Positions 45,875 to 55,386 are shown, counted from the first letter of the stretch. The stretch is 64,000 bases of DNA from a bacterium (GCA_017616555.1 JAFZXZ010000016.1:88642-152641), one strand, 5' to 3'. Program-made: numbers and translations. The notes: a model not told the origin generated them from the sequence alone.

Positions 45875-47023
45875 TTATTTCTTCACGAACCTGGTGAAGT
45901 CCATGGTGAGAACTTCCTCCAGTTCCTTCTGATCGTCCTCTTTGGTGGCGGTCAAAATGATCGCGAAATCATCCGGCACCGGCTGGTTGATCTTTCTCAC
46001 TGAATAAACTTTCTGGAAATACCTGACCAGGGCGTCGTAGTCGAACTGCTCGCTGGGAATATGCGTTCCGCACTTGTCGATGATGATAAAGCTGTAAACG
46101 TAGCCCGCGGCTTTCTTCATGATCTCCGTGAAATCAGGCTTAATCTGCTGCAAATAAACGTCGGGGGGCCAGAAACCGTAAGCATAGACTGCCACTTCGT
46201 TGGTGGAGATGCCGGCGAAACGCAATGGGTTGAATTCTATGGGAATAACGGTGTCCTTGTAGGTCCGCAATTCCGCATGCAAGGGGAAATCTTTAATGTC
46301 AAGTTTCTTTCCGACTTCCGCGAAATAAGCCGTAAGTTTGTCGTACCACTTCTTCATAATATAAGGGCCGCAGCAGTAGAGACGGTCCGAAACGTCGCGG
46401 GCGGAAGCGAAGCGGTGCTCGTAAATGTTCAGTATAACGGGAGCGCCGACGGTATCGAAATAAACGTCCACCGCCAATTCAGTGCCTTCTACTAGCTCTT
46501 CAAGCAAAAAGCTGGAACCAACCACGCCTTCCGTATAGGAAGTTCGCCATTCCTCGTAATGGGCCTCGATGTCGGCTTTGGCTTCGACGAGGTCTTGGGG
46601 TCCGAAGAGCGTATAGACGCCCAGGCTGCCGAAGCCGATGTTCAGTTTCAGGATAAGAGGATATTTGAGGTCTTCGGATCTAAGTTCGAAAAGCTCTTCC
46701 TTTTTTAGAACTTTGTAATAAAAATCAGGATAGAGGTAAGCGAGCTTGTCCCTCAGGGCAGCCTTGTCTTTCATAAGGTCAGCCTTCTCAACCAGAGGAG
46801 AGCCTTTCAGGTTCTCATAGACCCAGGTGAGGGCGTCTTCATTTGTAGTGTAGAGTCTCTCCCCTGCCAGGATCCTCTCCCTGGCTTCGTCCGAGGGTAC
46901 AAGATTTAGGTCAAAACCTGCTCCGCGCTCCCTTGCGTAATCATTGTCGAGAACGGGCTGCTTCGTCTCCTCGAGGTGGCGGAGCAGGTCGTCGGAAATA
47001 ATTTTACCAGCTAAAATAATCAT
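45875..47023 (-). CDS. ATP-grasp domain protein of unknown substrate
   Basis: A 382-aa protein with ATP-grasp features: PLILKLNIGFGSLGVYTLFG (Lys and Gly-rich ATP-binding loop), LLEELVEGTELAVDVYFD, and IPIEFNPLRFAG (E-x-N metal site). ATP-grasp enzymes join a carboxylate to an amine or thiol through an acyl phosphate, but the partners here cannot be read. It has a good AGGAGGT ribosome-binding site (47030-47036). This site begins just after the T-run of the terminator of the upstream GH127 gene, so expression may depend on read-through. Neither neighbour is clearly related. Confidence 0.72.
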   Translation of the reverse strand: MIILAGKIISDDLLRHLEETKQPVLDNDYARERGAGFDLNLVPSDEARERILAGERLYTTNEDALTWVYENLKGSPLVEKADLMKDKAALRDKLAYLYPDFYYKVLKKEELFELRSEDLKYPLILKLNIGFGSLGVYTLFGPQDLVEAKADIEAHYEEWRTSYTEGVVGSSFLLEELVEGTELAVDVYFDTVGAPVILNIYEHRFASARDVSDRLYCCGPYIMKKWYDKLTAYFAEVGKKLDIKDFPLHAELRTYKDTVIPIEFNPLRFAGISTNEVAVYAYGFWPPDVYLQQIKPDFTEIMKKAAGYVYSFIIIDKCGTHIPSEQFDYDALVRYFQKVYSVRKINQPVPDDFAIILTATKEDDQKELEEVLTMDFTRFVKK

Positions 47024-47036
47024 ATTTTACCTCCTA

Positions 47037-47068
47037 TAAAAAAAGGGAAGGAAGTCGCCTTCCTTCCC
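47037..47068 (-). terminator. Intrinsic terminator of the GH127 gene
   Basis: Minus strand GGGAAGGAAG-GCGA-CTTCCTTCCC followed by TTTTTTTT. The T-run ends directly at the Shine-Dalgarno of the ATP-grasp gene. Confidence 0.88.
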
Positions 47069-47092
47069 ATGTGTTAAACATGTTTTCAGGCT

Positions 47093-49036
47093 CTATTTCT
47101 CCCTGATCCAAACTATAACGCTGCCGGGCGCTCGGTTGTCCCAAGCGTAATACGGCACGGCTTTGAACTGCGTTATGCTGACGTCAGGGGGCGTCTGCTG
47201 ATAGAGGCCCTCCTCCTCGTTGCCGTCGTTGTTGACTTCCACTTTGCCAATGATCGTCATAACGCCGCCCAAGAGATTCTTGTCCCAGAACGTCCTTAAA
47301 TTGTACTTTCTGGGCAGAGCGCATCTTTCCAGATTGTTGGTGCAGTTGTCGACCGTTTCCAGGCAATAGACCACAGGTCCTCTCTGGATGGCGACGCGGC
47401 CTTCCAGTTCCCTGACCTTGGTGGTAGCGTAAACTCTCTGCACCGGCATATCCATCGTATAGATGATATGGTCGCCTTTGCGCCACTTTCTCGTGACGGT
47501 AAGATAGCCGTCTTCGTCATCGACGGGCGTTTCCTCGTCGTACCTGCTCTTGACTTTCAGGCTGCTGGACTGACACCAGGCTGGCATGCGCAGCTTGACG
47601 GTGAAGGTGCATTCCTTTTCCGGCTTGAACGTGATGGTCGTCTTGCCGTTCCAGGGATACTTGGTCTTCTGCTCGACTTTGACTTTCACTCCATCGATCT
47701 CGATCTCAGTTTCGCTGCCCACGAAGAGGTTCACCCACAGCGTTTTTTCGCTCGTGCCGTAGATGTAGCCAGGCAGACTTGCGATGAAGCGGGCGATGTT
47801 GGGCGGGCAGCAGGAGCAGCCGTACCAGCCTTGGCGGTGCAGTGCGGCGCCGTCCCACTGGTAGTGCTTGGACTCGGGCTTCTTCTCGCCCTTCTTGTCA
47901 GCTTCCGGATCGTAAGTGTAAAGCTGGTTGCTGTAGAAGAATTTTTCGCCGTCCAAAGAAACGCCGGAAAGTCCGCTGTTGTACATGATCCTTTCCATGG
48001 CGTCGGCATACTTTGATTCTCCCGTCAGGTAGAGCATGCGCTGGCAGAAGAAAATCGCGGCGATGGAGGCGCAGGATTCGGAGGAGATGTTCTCGACCGG
48101 CAGCATGTAATCTCTCACAAAGCCTTCGTTGCTAAGGGAGGGGCCGATGCCGCCAGTAATGTACATCTGACGTTCGCAGACGCTTTCCCAAAGGCGCTTG
48201 CAGGCCGCTTCCAATTCCTTGTCGCCGGTCTCCTTGGCGCAGTCCGCCATGCCTGAGTACATATAGAGGGCCCTGACGGAGTGGCCGACAGCATCCTTCT
48301 GTTCCCTGACAGGCAAATGCGCCTGGCAGTATTCGTAGGTCTTGGCCCACCATTTCTTGGGATCGTCGCCTCTCTCGATCGCTTCCTTGTCGTAGTAATG
48401 CGGCTGCTGTCCTCTCTGATCAATGAAGAAGCAGGCCATCTTCAGATAGCGTTCTTCATTTGTGGCGTGGTAAAGTTTGACCAGCGCCAGTTCGATCTCC
48501 TGGTGGCCGGGGTAGCCCGGGATCTGGCCTTTTTCCGGACCGAAAGTCTTGCAGATCAGATCGGCGTAGCGGCACATGGCATCCAGGAAATTACGGCGCC
48601 CGGTGGCGTAGAAATGCGCCACCGCGGCTTCGATGAGGTGCCCTGCGCAGTAGAGCTCATGGCAGTCTCTCAGGTTTTTCCAGCGCATTTCCGGCTTGAC
48701 GTAGATGAAGTAGTTGTTCATGTAGCCGTCAGGCTGCTGCATGGCGATGATGTCGGAGATAACGTCTTCCAGCGTCTGTTCCAATTTCTTGTCATATTTG
48801 ACAGCCAGGGAATAGCAGCCGGCCTCGATCCACTTGGCAACATCGGAATCCCAGAAGTAATGGCGTTCGCCTTTGTAGCTAGGCTTGAAACAGTCAAGAC
48901 GTCCCGTTTCCCTGCACTGTTTTTCGTTGGCAGGGATGGTTTTCAAACGGTTGGTCTCCATTTTCGGAGCCCAGAATTTGTCCGTCACTTTTACTTTGGT
49001 AAAAGGAATTCCTGTCTGCTTTGTAGAAATACCCAT
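47093..49036 (-). CDS. GH127 (DUF1680) beta-L-arabinofuranosidase-like glycosidase
   Basis: A 647-aa protein of the GH127/DUF1680 family, whose founding bifidobacterial member releases L-arabinose from hydroxyproline-linked glycans. The zinc and nucleophile residues are present: Glu320 and Cys322 in ENISSESCASIA, and Cys409 and Cys410 in YGCSCCPPNIARF, equivalent to Glu338, Cys340, Cys417 (nucleophile) and Cys418 of that enzyme. There is no signal peptide, so it is probably cytoplasmic and acts on imported sugars. No transporter or other carbohydrate gene lies next to it. It ends at a strong terminator. Confidence 0.88.
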   Translation of the reverse strand: MGISTKQTGIPFTKVKVTDKFWAPKMETNRLKTIPANEKQCRETGRLDCFKPSYKGERHYFWDSDVAKWIEAGCYSLAVKYDKKLEQTLEDVISDIIAMQQPDGYMNNYFIYVKPEMRWKNLRDCHELYCAGHLIEAAVAHFYATGRRNFLDAMCRYADLICKTFGPEKGQIPGYPGHQEIELALVKLYHATNEERYLKMACFFIDQRGQQPHYYDKEAIERGDDPKKWWAKTYEYCQAHLPVREQKDAVGHSVRALYMYSGMADCAKETGDKELEAACKRLWESVCERQMYITGGIGPSLSNEGFVRDYMLPVENISSESCASIAAIFFCQRMLYLTGESKYADAMERIMYNSGLSGVSLDGEKFFYSNQLYTYDPEADKKGEKKPESKHYQWDGAALHRQGWYGCSCCPPNIARFIASLPGYIYGTSEKTLWVNLFVGSETEIEIDGVKVKVEQKTKYPWNGKTTITFKPEKECTFTVKLRMPAWCQSSSLKVKSRYDEETPVDDEDGYLTVTRKWRKGDHIIYTMDMPVQRVYATTKVRELEGRVAIQRGPVVYCLETVDNCTNNLERCALPRKYNLRTFWDKNLLGGVMTIIGKVEVNNDGNEEEGLYQQTPPDVSITQFKAVPYYAWDNRAPGSVIVWIREK

Positions 49037-49066
49037 GTGTATATCCTTAATGCCTAAAAATTATAA

Positions 49067-50266
49067 TCAGATCAAACCTACTTCTTTGCCGACTTCCTTG
49101 AACTGCTCAACGGCCCAGTCGAGGTCTTTGAGTTCCAGTGCGTCGGAGACCTGGCAGCGGATACGGGCCGTACCGCGCGGAACGACCGGGAAGCCGAAGC
49201 CTGTCACAAAGAGGCCCTTCTTCAGAAGCTTGTTGCTGATAGAAATAGCGAAGGCATCGTCGCCGACGATAATGGGAACGATGGCGCCGTCGCCGTCAAG
49301 CGGCTTGAAGCCGGCTTCTTTCAGTTTGTTCCTGAGGTAGGAGGCCTTGTCTCTCAAGCGCTGGGCTCTTTCCGGCTCGCGTTCCAAAACGCGCAGCGCG
49401 GCCAGGGCGGAGCAGGCGACCGTCGGAGGCAAGGCGTTGCTGAAGAGCTGCGGGCGGGACTTCTGAATGAGCGCTTCCACAAAGCACTTCTTGCCGGCCA
49501 CGAAGCCGCCGGCCGCGCCGCCCAAGGCTTTGCCGAGGGTGCCGGAGATGATGTCGATCTGGCCTTCCAGGCCGTAATATTCCGCGGTGCCGCGTCCGGT
49601 CTTTCCGATGACGCCGGTGGCGTGGGATTCGTCAACCATGACCAGCGCTTCGTACTTCTTCGCCAAAGCGACGATCTCGGGCAGCTTGGCCACGTCGCCT
49701 TCCATGGAGAAGACGCCGTCGGTCACGATCAGACGAACGGGAGCGTTGGGATACTGCTGAAGCTGGGCTTCCAGGTCAGCCATGTCGGAGTGTTTGTAGC
49801 GGGCTTTCTGAACGCCCTTGGCGATCAAACGGCAGCCGTCGATGATAGAAGCGTGGTTCAGTTCATCGGAGATGACGACGCCCTCGGCGCCGCAGGCGAC
49901 CGGGATCGCGCTCTCGTTGGCGCTCCAGCAGGAAACGTAAGTAAGACAGGCTTCCGTCTTCAAAAAGGAAGCGATCTCCTGCTCCAATTCTCTGTGAATG
50001 TCAAAAGTGCCGCAGATGAAGCGGACGGAAGCGGTGCCGGCGCCGTACTTGTCGATGCCAGCCTTGCCGGCTTCCTTGACCTCGGGAAGATTGGAAAGAC
50101 CGAGGTAGTTGTTGGAGGACATGATCATGGTGCGGCCGTAGCCTTCCATTTCCGTATAGGCGTCCATGGGCGTCTGCAGGTACCTGAGTTCCTTGTAAGT
50201 TCCGGCGTCGCGCAGAGACTGCATCTCGTCGGCCAGCTTCTTGTAGTATTCGGCGACTGTTGACAT
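49067..50266 (-). CDS. kbl: Alpha-oxoamine synthase, glycine C-acetyltransferase (Kbl-like)
   Basis: A 399-aa PLP-dependent enzyme of the alpha-oxoamine synthase family. His138 in LNHASIIDG stacks on the PLP, VDESHATG includes the PLP-binding Asp212, and Lys246 lies in SGTLGKALGGAAGG. The N-terminus (ADEMQSLRDAGTYKELRYLQ, then TPMDA) is closest to Kbl, which cleaves 2-amino-3-oxobutyrate to glycine and acetyl-CoA. The usual partner threonine dehydrogenase is not adjacent, so a serine-palmitoyltransferase-like or other oxoamine role remains possible. A promoter motif (TTTGCTATAAT) lies about 52 bases upstream. Confidence 0.85.
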   Translation of the reverse strand: MSTVAEYYKKLADEMQSLRDAGTYKELRYLQTPMDAYTEMEGYGRTMIMSSNNYLGLSNLPEVKEAGKAGIDKYGAGTASVRFICGTFDIHRELEQEIASFLKTEACLTYVSCWSANESAIPVACGAEGVVISDELNHASIIDGCRLIAKGVQKARYKHSDMADLEAQLQQYPNAPVRLIVTDGVFSMEGDVAKLPEIVALAKKYEALVMVDESHATGVIGKTGRGTAEYYGLEGQIDIISGTLGKALGGAAGGFVAGKKCFVEALIQKSRPQLFSNALPPTVACSALAALRVLEREPERAQRLRDKASYLRNKLKEAGFKPLDGDGAIVPIIVGDDAFAISISNKLLKKGLFVTGFGFPVVPRGTARIRCQVSDALELKDLDWAVEQFKEVGKEVGLI

Positions 50267-50318
50267 AAAATTTCTCCTGATTTATTTGTTAAATTTTTTA
50301 AAATTTTTTCAAAAAAGA

Positions 50319-50329
50319 ATTATAGCAAA
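50319..50329 (-). promoter_or_regulatory. Extended -10 promoter for kbl
   Basis: Minus strand TTTGCTATAAT (TATAAT at 50319-50324, TGC extension) in the short gap after acpS. No strong -35. Confidence 0.5.
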
Positions 50330-50348
50330 TTCCCGGCACGAAAAACTG

Positions 50349-50726
50349 TCATTCGTTTTCCAGTACCACGAAAGCCATAGCCGTTTCAGAAGTGTGCGCA
50401 AGGGAAAGATTTATTTTCCCTAACCCCAGGCTGGTAAAATATTCTTTCGTAGCGCCATGCAAAACTATAGCGGGCTTTCCGGAGGGTTCTTTCACTACCT
50501 CCACGTCCTTCATGGCCATCTTTCCCGAGACGCCCGTGCCAAGCGCCTTGAAAAAAGCTTCCTTGGCGCAGAAGCGGGCGCAGAGGCGCTGTTCGGGGAA
50601 ACGGTAGCCAAGCGAATATTTCAGCTCCTCTTCCGTAAAGACTTTTTTAGCCAGCGCCATCTTCGCTTCTGTTACTTTGAAGCGCTCCACTTTCTCGATG
50701 TCGCAGCCTATTCCGAATATCGCCAT
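50349..50726 (-). CDS. acpS: Holo-ACP synthase
   Basis: A 125-aa AcpS-type phosphopantetheinyl transferase that moves the phosphopantetheine arm from CoA to Ser37 of the AcpP encoded at 24571. Asp9 in FGIGCDIEKVERF and Glu56 in RFCAKEAFFKAL are the magnesium-binding residues. LSLAHTSETAMAFV ends the protein. The ATG comes 1 base after the LolC/E stop, so the two are one transcription unit. Length is normal. Confidence 0.95.
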   Translation of the reverse strand: MAIFGIGCDIEKVERFKVTEAKMALAKKVFTEEELKYSLGYRFPEQRLCARFCAKEAFFKALGTGVSGKMAMKDVEVVKEPSGKPAIVLHGATKEYFTSLGLGKINLSLAHTSETAMAFVVLENE

Positions 50727-50727
50727 A

Positions 50728-51963
50728 CTATTCGTAACGAAGGGCGGCTACAGGCTTCATTCTTGAAGCCAGCAACGCGGGGAAAATGGAAGCTAAAAGG
50801 CACAAAACGAATGCGCAGCCGGCGATCATGGCCACATCGACCGGCACGACCTGGCTCGGTATGCCGTCCAGGTAATACACGTTGGCCGGGAAAAGATCTA
50901 TGCCGAAATGCAAACGCAAAAAGTGCAGAATAGGATTGACGTTGTAAGCGATGACTGTTCCGCCCACCACGCCCAAAAAGAGGCCTATCATGGCGATGAA
51001 GAGTCCCTGAATGGTGAAGATCAAGCCAACCGACCTGCTGGTGGCGCCCAGCGCCCTCAGAATGCCGATGTCCTTGGTCTTCCCGAGGACCACCATCACC
51101 AGCGTAGAAACGATGTTCAGCGCCGCTACCAAGCTTATCAAAAGCAGGATCAAAAACATCACGCGCTTTTCCAGCTGCACCGCCGCGAAAAGGTGCGCGT
51201 TCTGCTCCATCCAGGTCTGCACGGAACAGCGTCCCCTAAGCTCCTCGCTCAGCTCTTTCGCCACGAGGCCTGCATTGTCCACGTCATCCAAACTAACTTT
51301 CAGCGCATGGACCGCGCCGTGCATCTGGAAAAGGTGGTTGGCCACCGCCAAGGTCGTAAGCCCGAACTGCGAATCGTATTCGAAATTTCCGGAGTGGAAG
51401 ATCCCCGCCACTTCCAGCGTTTTCTGCACTGGCACTCTTCCGCCCGGCGTCTGCACGAAAGCCGGGGAAGTCAAAACGACGTGATCCCCTTTCGACACTC
51501 CCAGGTTCCTGGCGTAGGTGTCGCCCAAGATCACCTGATTGTCCGTCAAAGATCCGCCGGCGTCCTTGATGTAATTGTGCAGTTCCGAAGCGGAATCCTC
51601 CAAATTGGGATCCATGCCCAAGACCACCAGCGGATGCCCTTTGTCGCGCGTGGACAAAAGCACCGGCCCTCTGATATAGGGCGCCACGCCTTTGACATGA
51701 GGATTCTTTTTGGCTATCTCCATCGGCTCTTCCCAGTAAGGCAATATCACCCGGACAGGCCCCGTAATAGTCACATGCGCGAAAACGCTGATGACTTTCG
51801 TCTTCATCTCCTTCTCAAAGCCCGTCATCACCGACAAAACGATAATCAAAGCAGCTACGCCGATGATAACGCAGACAACCGAGATCAAAGAGAAGAAGGA
51901 AACGAACCCTCTGTGACTCTTGGAGCGCAAAAGATAGCGCAAAGCTAAAAACACTTCATACAT
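50728..51963 (-). CDS. Lipoprotein-releasing ABC permease LolC/LolE family
   Basis: A 411-aa permease with one N-terminal helix, a large periplasmic domain (about 50-260) and three C-terminal helices (LILLLISLVAALNIVSTLVM, and later spans around residues 320-345 and 375-400). This is the LolC/LolE/MacB-like topology with GFVSFFSLISVVCVIIGVAA. It probably helps extract lipoproteins from the inner membrane. The ATP-binding partner LolD is not adjacent. The ATG at 51961-51963 is preceded by TGGTATAAT only 8 bases upstream, so the mRNA may be leaderless. Confidence 0.85.
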   Translation of the reverse strand: MYEVFLALRYLLRSKSHRGFVSFFSLISVVCVIIGVAALIIVLSVMTGFEKEMKTKVISVFAHVTITGPVRVILPYWEEPMEIAKKNPHVKGVAPYIRGPVLLSTRDKGHPLVVLGMDPNLEDSASELHNYIKDAGGSLTDNQVILGDTYARNLGVSKGDHVVLTSPAFVQTPGGRVPVQKTLEVAGIFHSGNFEYDSQFGLTTLAVANHLFQMHGAVHALKVSLDDVDNAGLVAKELSEELRGRCSVQTWMEQNAHLFAAVQLEKRVMFLILLLISLVAALNIVSTLVMVVLGKTKDIGILRALGATSRSVGLIFTIQGLFIAMIGLFLGVVGGTVIAYNVNPILHFLRLHFGIDLFPANVYYLDGIPSQVVPVDVAMIAGCAFVLCLLASIFPALLASRMKPVAALRYE

Positions 51964-51971
51964 AATGGTCA

Positions 51972-51980
51972 ATTATACCA
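51972..51980 (-). promoter_or_regulatory. Extended -10 directly before the LolC/E gene
   Basis: Minus strand TGGTATAAT ends 8 bases before the ATG at 51963. Transcription would start at about the start codon. No clear -35. Confidence 0.5.
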
Positions 51981-52076
51981 TTTTTAAACGGTTCCGAACG
52001 CCGCCAATTTTTCGTCCATTATGTAGTGCCACTACAAATCAGCCGAAAAATTCCCGAAAGTCAAGCCTCGATTCCC

Positions 52077-52484
52077 TTATTGCCAAGCGTCTTCAACTTT
52101 TGGCTCCGACTTAGACTCCTTCTTGTTCTTCCAATATTTACCAAGGCCCGGTGTACAATTCATAATGTAGTCTTCTCCAGTACGATTGTTATATAACAAA
52201 CCAAAAGTTGCCGTGTGAATAACACCATCAACCATCATCATTGGCGCAACAAGAGGAAAAAACCAAAAAGCATCACAACCAACAAACGTCGCTCCACAAC
52301 ACCAGACCAACGGATTTATACAAAATAATCCTAAGAATGTCATACCCGGCCCATAAAGCAAATTTTCAGACGTCCAGTACGGTTTTTGATCTTTTTTTGT
52401 TTCAGCTCCCGCCTCCCCTTCCGCCGCGACAAGCGAAAGACAAAGACAAAAAGCAGTCGCTATTATTAAAAGTTTTTTCATCAT
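52077..52484 (-). CDS. Exported Cys/Trp-rich protein of unknown function
   Basis: A 135-aa protein with a signal peptide (MMKKLLIIATAFCLCLSLVAA) and a hydrophobic central part (WCCGATFVGCDAFWFFPLVA) containing several cysteines. It has a Lys/Glu-rich C-terminus. The arrangement recalls the TIGR04073-like protein at 9317-9727 only loosely, so I leave it unnamed. The ATG at 52482-52484 has no clear Shine-Dalgarno. It is 17 bases after the stop of the Sel1-repeat gene on the same strand. Confidence 0.6.
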   Translation of the reverse strand: MMKKLLIIATAFCLCLSLVAAEGEAGAETKKDQKPYWTSENLLYGPGMTFLGLFCINPLVWCCGATFVGCDAFWFFPLVAPMMMVDGVIHTATFGLLYNNRTGEDYIMNCTPGLGKYWKNKKESKSEPKVEDAWQ

Positions 52485-52501
52485 AAAAAGTGGCTTTTGT
52501 A

Positions 52502-53902
52502 TCAATGTTTCTTTATATATTCCAATTGCTTCTTGGCTTCCTTGTGACCTTTCGCCGCCGCTTTTCTATACCATTCGGAAGCAAGTTCCCTGTATTTCTT
52601 GGAATTCTCTTTGGCTTTTTTGGGATCTTTTTCATGTTGATCGGCGAATATATCCTTGGTGTAATAAACTTCTCCTAATTGAAACATAGACGCCACATGA
52701 CCCTGTTCGGCAGCTTTTTCAAAAAGAGGTATCGCCTTGTTATTAAAAACATCGTCATTAGACGCACGCTCTTCCTCCTTATATTCGTCCTGCATTTTAA
52801 GTTTGCGGTGCAGCATGCCCAATTGATATAAGGAAACTATATCGCCTTTCTCAATGTTTTTTTCATACCATCTGGCTAATGTTTTAATAAAAATACCTCT
52901 TTCCATAACGCAGCCTGTTTCGCCGTCTTCATAGATGGCGCACAATTCGTCATAATTTTCCGTATAATAGCCTCCTTCCCTCAACAAGGGAACTCCTTCT
53001 AACCACATTTTATATTCATGAAAATAAATTAAATCGCTATAATCAGGGAATTTTGAAGTTCCGTTCTGATTTTTTTCAGTCTTTTGCTTCATTTTTTCAT
53101 ACAAAGCCAAAGTTGCCGAATCGTCACATTTTTCGTCTCTGCACAGCTCCATGATCTTTCTAAATCCGCGTCTGTCGAGGTGTTCGGCAGCCCTTAAATA
53201 TGATTCGAAAGCTTTTTTTAAGTTATTCTTCTGTCCTAATGAACCGCCTTTGTGTTTGTTTCCTAAGATAATCATTGCGGAAGTGCTCCCCGCATCGGCT
53301 GCCTTTTCCAGCCAGGAAATTCCTTTTTTAAAGTCAAAAGCTTCGTTCTTGGTGATACAGAGTATACGGCCAAGATTAAACATTCCGGCAGCATTCCCCT
53401 TTTCTGCTGATTGTTGGTACCAAGACATTGCGTCCTTATAATTTTCCTCAAAGCCAATGCCATTTTCATTAAGAATGCCCATATTGCACATGGCGTCGGA
53501 ATTTCCCAGTTGAGCGCTTTTCTTGTAAAACTCTAAGGCTTTGTCGATGTCGGCTTCCACTCCGTGACCGGTCATGTACATTCCGGCAAGATGATTTATG
53601 GCTGCGGCGTTGTTTTTGGCGGCGGCTTTTTCGTAGCACGTAAGAGCCTTTTTTATGTCTGCCTTAAGCGAGCCCTGACCGGCTTCGAACATCCGCCCTA
53701 TCTTGTAGATTGCCTCAGCATTGCCCTTTTTTGCTTCGGCTTGGTACTTCTTCAGATCCTGGTCATATTCCTCGGCGGTTTTCCTTTCCACTTTCAGTTC
53801 TACGCCGAGTTCGTCGTATATTTTCGCGATCGTATCCATGTCCAGTTCGCAATAAGCCACTGTCGCAATAAAAAACGACAAAGCAATCAAAATAATGCGC
53901 AT
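52502..53902 (-). CDS. Exported Sel1-repeat protein 1
   Basis: A 466-aa protein with a signal peptide (MRIILIALSFFIATVAYC) and Sel1-like (TPR-type) repeats. Units such as AIYKIGRMFEAGQGSLKADI, AAINHLAGMYMTGHGVEADI and DAMCNMGILNENGIGFEENY run from about residue 55 to 260, with more at the C-terminus. Between them is a non-repeat block, VPLLREGGYY..AIYEDGETG then ARWYEKNIEKGD, shared with the two related genes downstream in this window. Sel1 proteins scaffold protein complexes; no catalytic residues are evident. The ATG at 53900-53902 was chosen for the signal peptide. Confidence 0.8.
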   Translation of the reverse strand: MRIILIALSFFIATVAYCELDMDTIAKIYDELGVELKVERKTAEEYDQDLKKYQAEAKKGNAEAIYKIGRMFEAGQGSLKADIKKALTCYEKAAAKNNAAAINHLAGMYMTGHGVEADIDKALEFYKKSAQLGNSDAMCNMGILNENGIGFEENYKDAMSWYQQSAEKGNAAGMFNLGRILCITKNEAFDFKKGISWLEKAADAGSTSAMIILGNKHKGGSLGQKNNLKKAFESYLRAAEHLDRRGFRKIMELCRDEKCDDSATLALYEKMKQKTEKNQNGTSKFPDYSDLIYFHEYKMWLEGVPLLREGGYYTENYDELCAIYEDGETGCVMERGIFIKTLARWYEKNIEKGDIVSLYQLGMLHRKLKMQDEYKEEERASNDDVFNNKAIPLFEKAAEQGHVASMFQLGEVYYTKDIFADQHEKDPKKAKENSKKYRELASEWYRKAAAKGHKEAKKQLEYIKKH

Positions 53903-53919
53903 GTGATGTCCTTTGTAAT

Positions 53920-55386
53920 TTAGTTCCTTTGCTCCCAAGGCTCCGGATCTGCTTTAACAGAGTCGTATTTCTCTTTGGCTCTTTTGTTCCCAGCTTTCGC
54001 CGCTTTTTCGTACCAACCTAACATTGATGATTTTATTTCCAAGTATTCTTTCTTTAATTTGTCGTATTCGGCTTCACCGTCTTTAGGCTTTCCCCTCAGC
54101 CAATTGTAATCCCTGGCATAAACGCTGTAATCGGCTTCACCTAATGCAAACATGGCGTAGGGATCTCCGTTTTCAGCACATTTTTTCAGCATGGAAACAC
54201 CCTTTTCAAACTCTTCCCTTTCTTTTTGGCTGCCGGAAAACCTGTCCCGGCCGCTGTAAATTTTACCCAACTGGTACATGGCTGTGAAATCACCTTTTTC
54301 AGCCTGCTTTTCATACCATTGGAATACCCTTTCTCTGTTTAACGCCCTAGCCTTTATATAGTCCGTTTCGCCGTCTTCATACAGAAGGCAAAAAATCCCC
54401 GGCTCGTCGTCGCGGTATGCGCCCTCCCTGATCAGGGGAAGATCTTCCTTTTTCAGATCGAATTCTTCGCTGTTGATAAACAGCCTGTCAACATGTTCAT
54501 CTTGCACGGCGATGTCTTCGTCATCTTCGTCAAGTTGGGAGCCGATAACGCTTATATAAGTTCTCTTACCGACCTTTCTTCCAATTTCCTTTATCTTAGA
54601 ATCCGAGATCCCCATTTGTTCGTAGGCCATTGCAAAGCCCATGATATCTCCAAAAGCGGAGTTGTTGCCTTTCTCCAACGATTTCATGCAAAGGCTGGCG
54701 ATTTTTCTGTGATTGCTCATCCCGTTTGCACCATAAAAAGACGCAAGCTCATGCATAGCTACGGAACTGCCTTTTTCCGCTGACTTCTCCAGCCAATGCA
54801 CGGCTTTTTTCTTGTCGTAGAGATCCGAACTGCTTCTAGAGAATATCTTGCCGAGTTTAAGCATCGCGACAGCGTTGCCCTTGTCCGCGGCCTTTTGGTA
54901 CCAGTTGGTGGCCGCTTTCTCGTTTGCCTTTATGCCTACTCCTTTTTCGCTCAAAACGCCCAGATTGCTCATAGCGTCGGAATTGCCCAAAGCCGCGCTT
55001 TGCTTGTATAGTTCCAGCCCTTTGTCGATATCCAGCTGCACTCCCTGGCCGGTCATATACATCCCAGCCAAGTGGTTTATAGCGGCAGGATTTTTCTTGG
55101 ACGCCGCTTTCTCGTACCATTTCAGCGCCGCGGGAATATTGGACGTTATGGAGCCCTCGCCGGCTTCTATCATCCTTCCGAGCTTGTACATTTCTTCCGC
55201 GTTTCCGGATTTAGCTCCGGCAAGGTGTTTCTTCAGGTCCTTGTCGTATTCCTTGTCTGTTTTCCGCTCGATCTTAAGCTCGGCGCCCAATTTGGAATAC
55301 GCCTCGGCGATCACGGAAATATCAACTCCCGAAACTGCCTTCAGGGCAAAGATAAAAACAAAGAGAACTAGGGATGTTTTTTTCAT
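53920..55386 (-). CDS. Exported Sel1-repeat protein 2
   Basis: A 488-aa paralogue of its neighbours. It has signal peptide MKKTSLVLFVFIFALKAVSG, Sel1 repeats (EMYKLGRMIEAGEGSITSNI, AAINHLAGMYMTGQGVQLDI, DAMSNLGVLSEKGVGIKANE) and the same internal block LPLIREGAYRDDEPG..LLYEDGETDY then FQWYEKQAEKGD. An acidic stretch (DEDDEDIAVQDEHVD) precedes this block. It is separated by only 17 bases from Sel1 protein 1 and by 12 bases from the nitroreductase, so the genes are probably co-transcribed. Confidence 0.8.
   Translation of the reverse strand: MKKTSLVLFVFIFALKAVSGVDISVIAEAYSKLGAELKIERKTDKEYDKDLKKHLAGAKSGNAEEMYKLGRMIEAGEGSITSNIPAALKWYEKAASKKNPAAINHLAGMYMTGQGVQLDIDKGLELYKQSAALGNSDAMSNLGVLSEKGVGIKANEKAATNWYQKAADKGNAVAMLKLGKIFSRSSSDLYDKKKAVHWLEKSAEKGSSVAMHELASFYGANGMSNHRKIASLCMKSLEKGNNSAFGDIMGFAMAYEQMGISDSKIKEIGRKVGKRTYISVIGSQLDEDDEDIAVQDEHVDRLFINSEEFDLKKEDLPLIREGAYRDDEPGIFCLLYEDGETDYIKARALNRERVFQWYEKQAEKGDFTAMYQLGKIYSGRDRFSGSQKEREEFEKGVSMLKKCAENGDPYAMFALGEADYSVYARDYNWLRGKPKDGEAEYDKLKKEYLEIKSSMLGWYEKAAKAGNKRAKEKYDSVKADPEPWEQRN

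Noticed and set aside
49067-50266. Serine palmitoyltransferase
   Set aside because: Family membership allows it, but the N-terminus resembles Kbl and no sphingolipid genes are nearby; Kbl is retained with moderate confidence.
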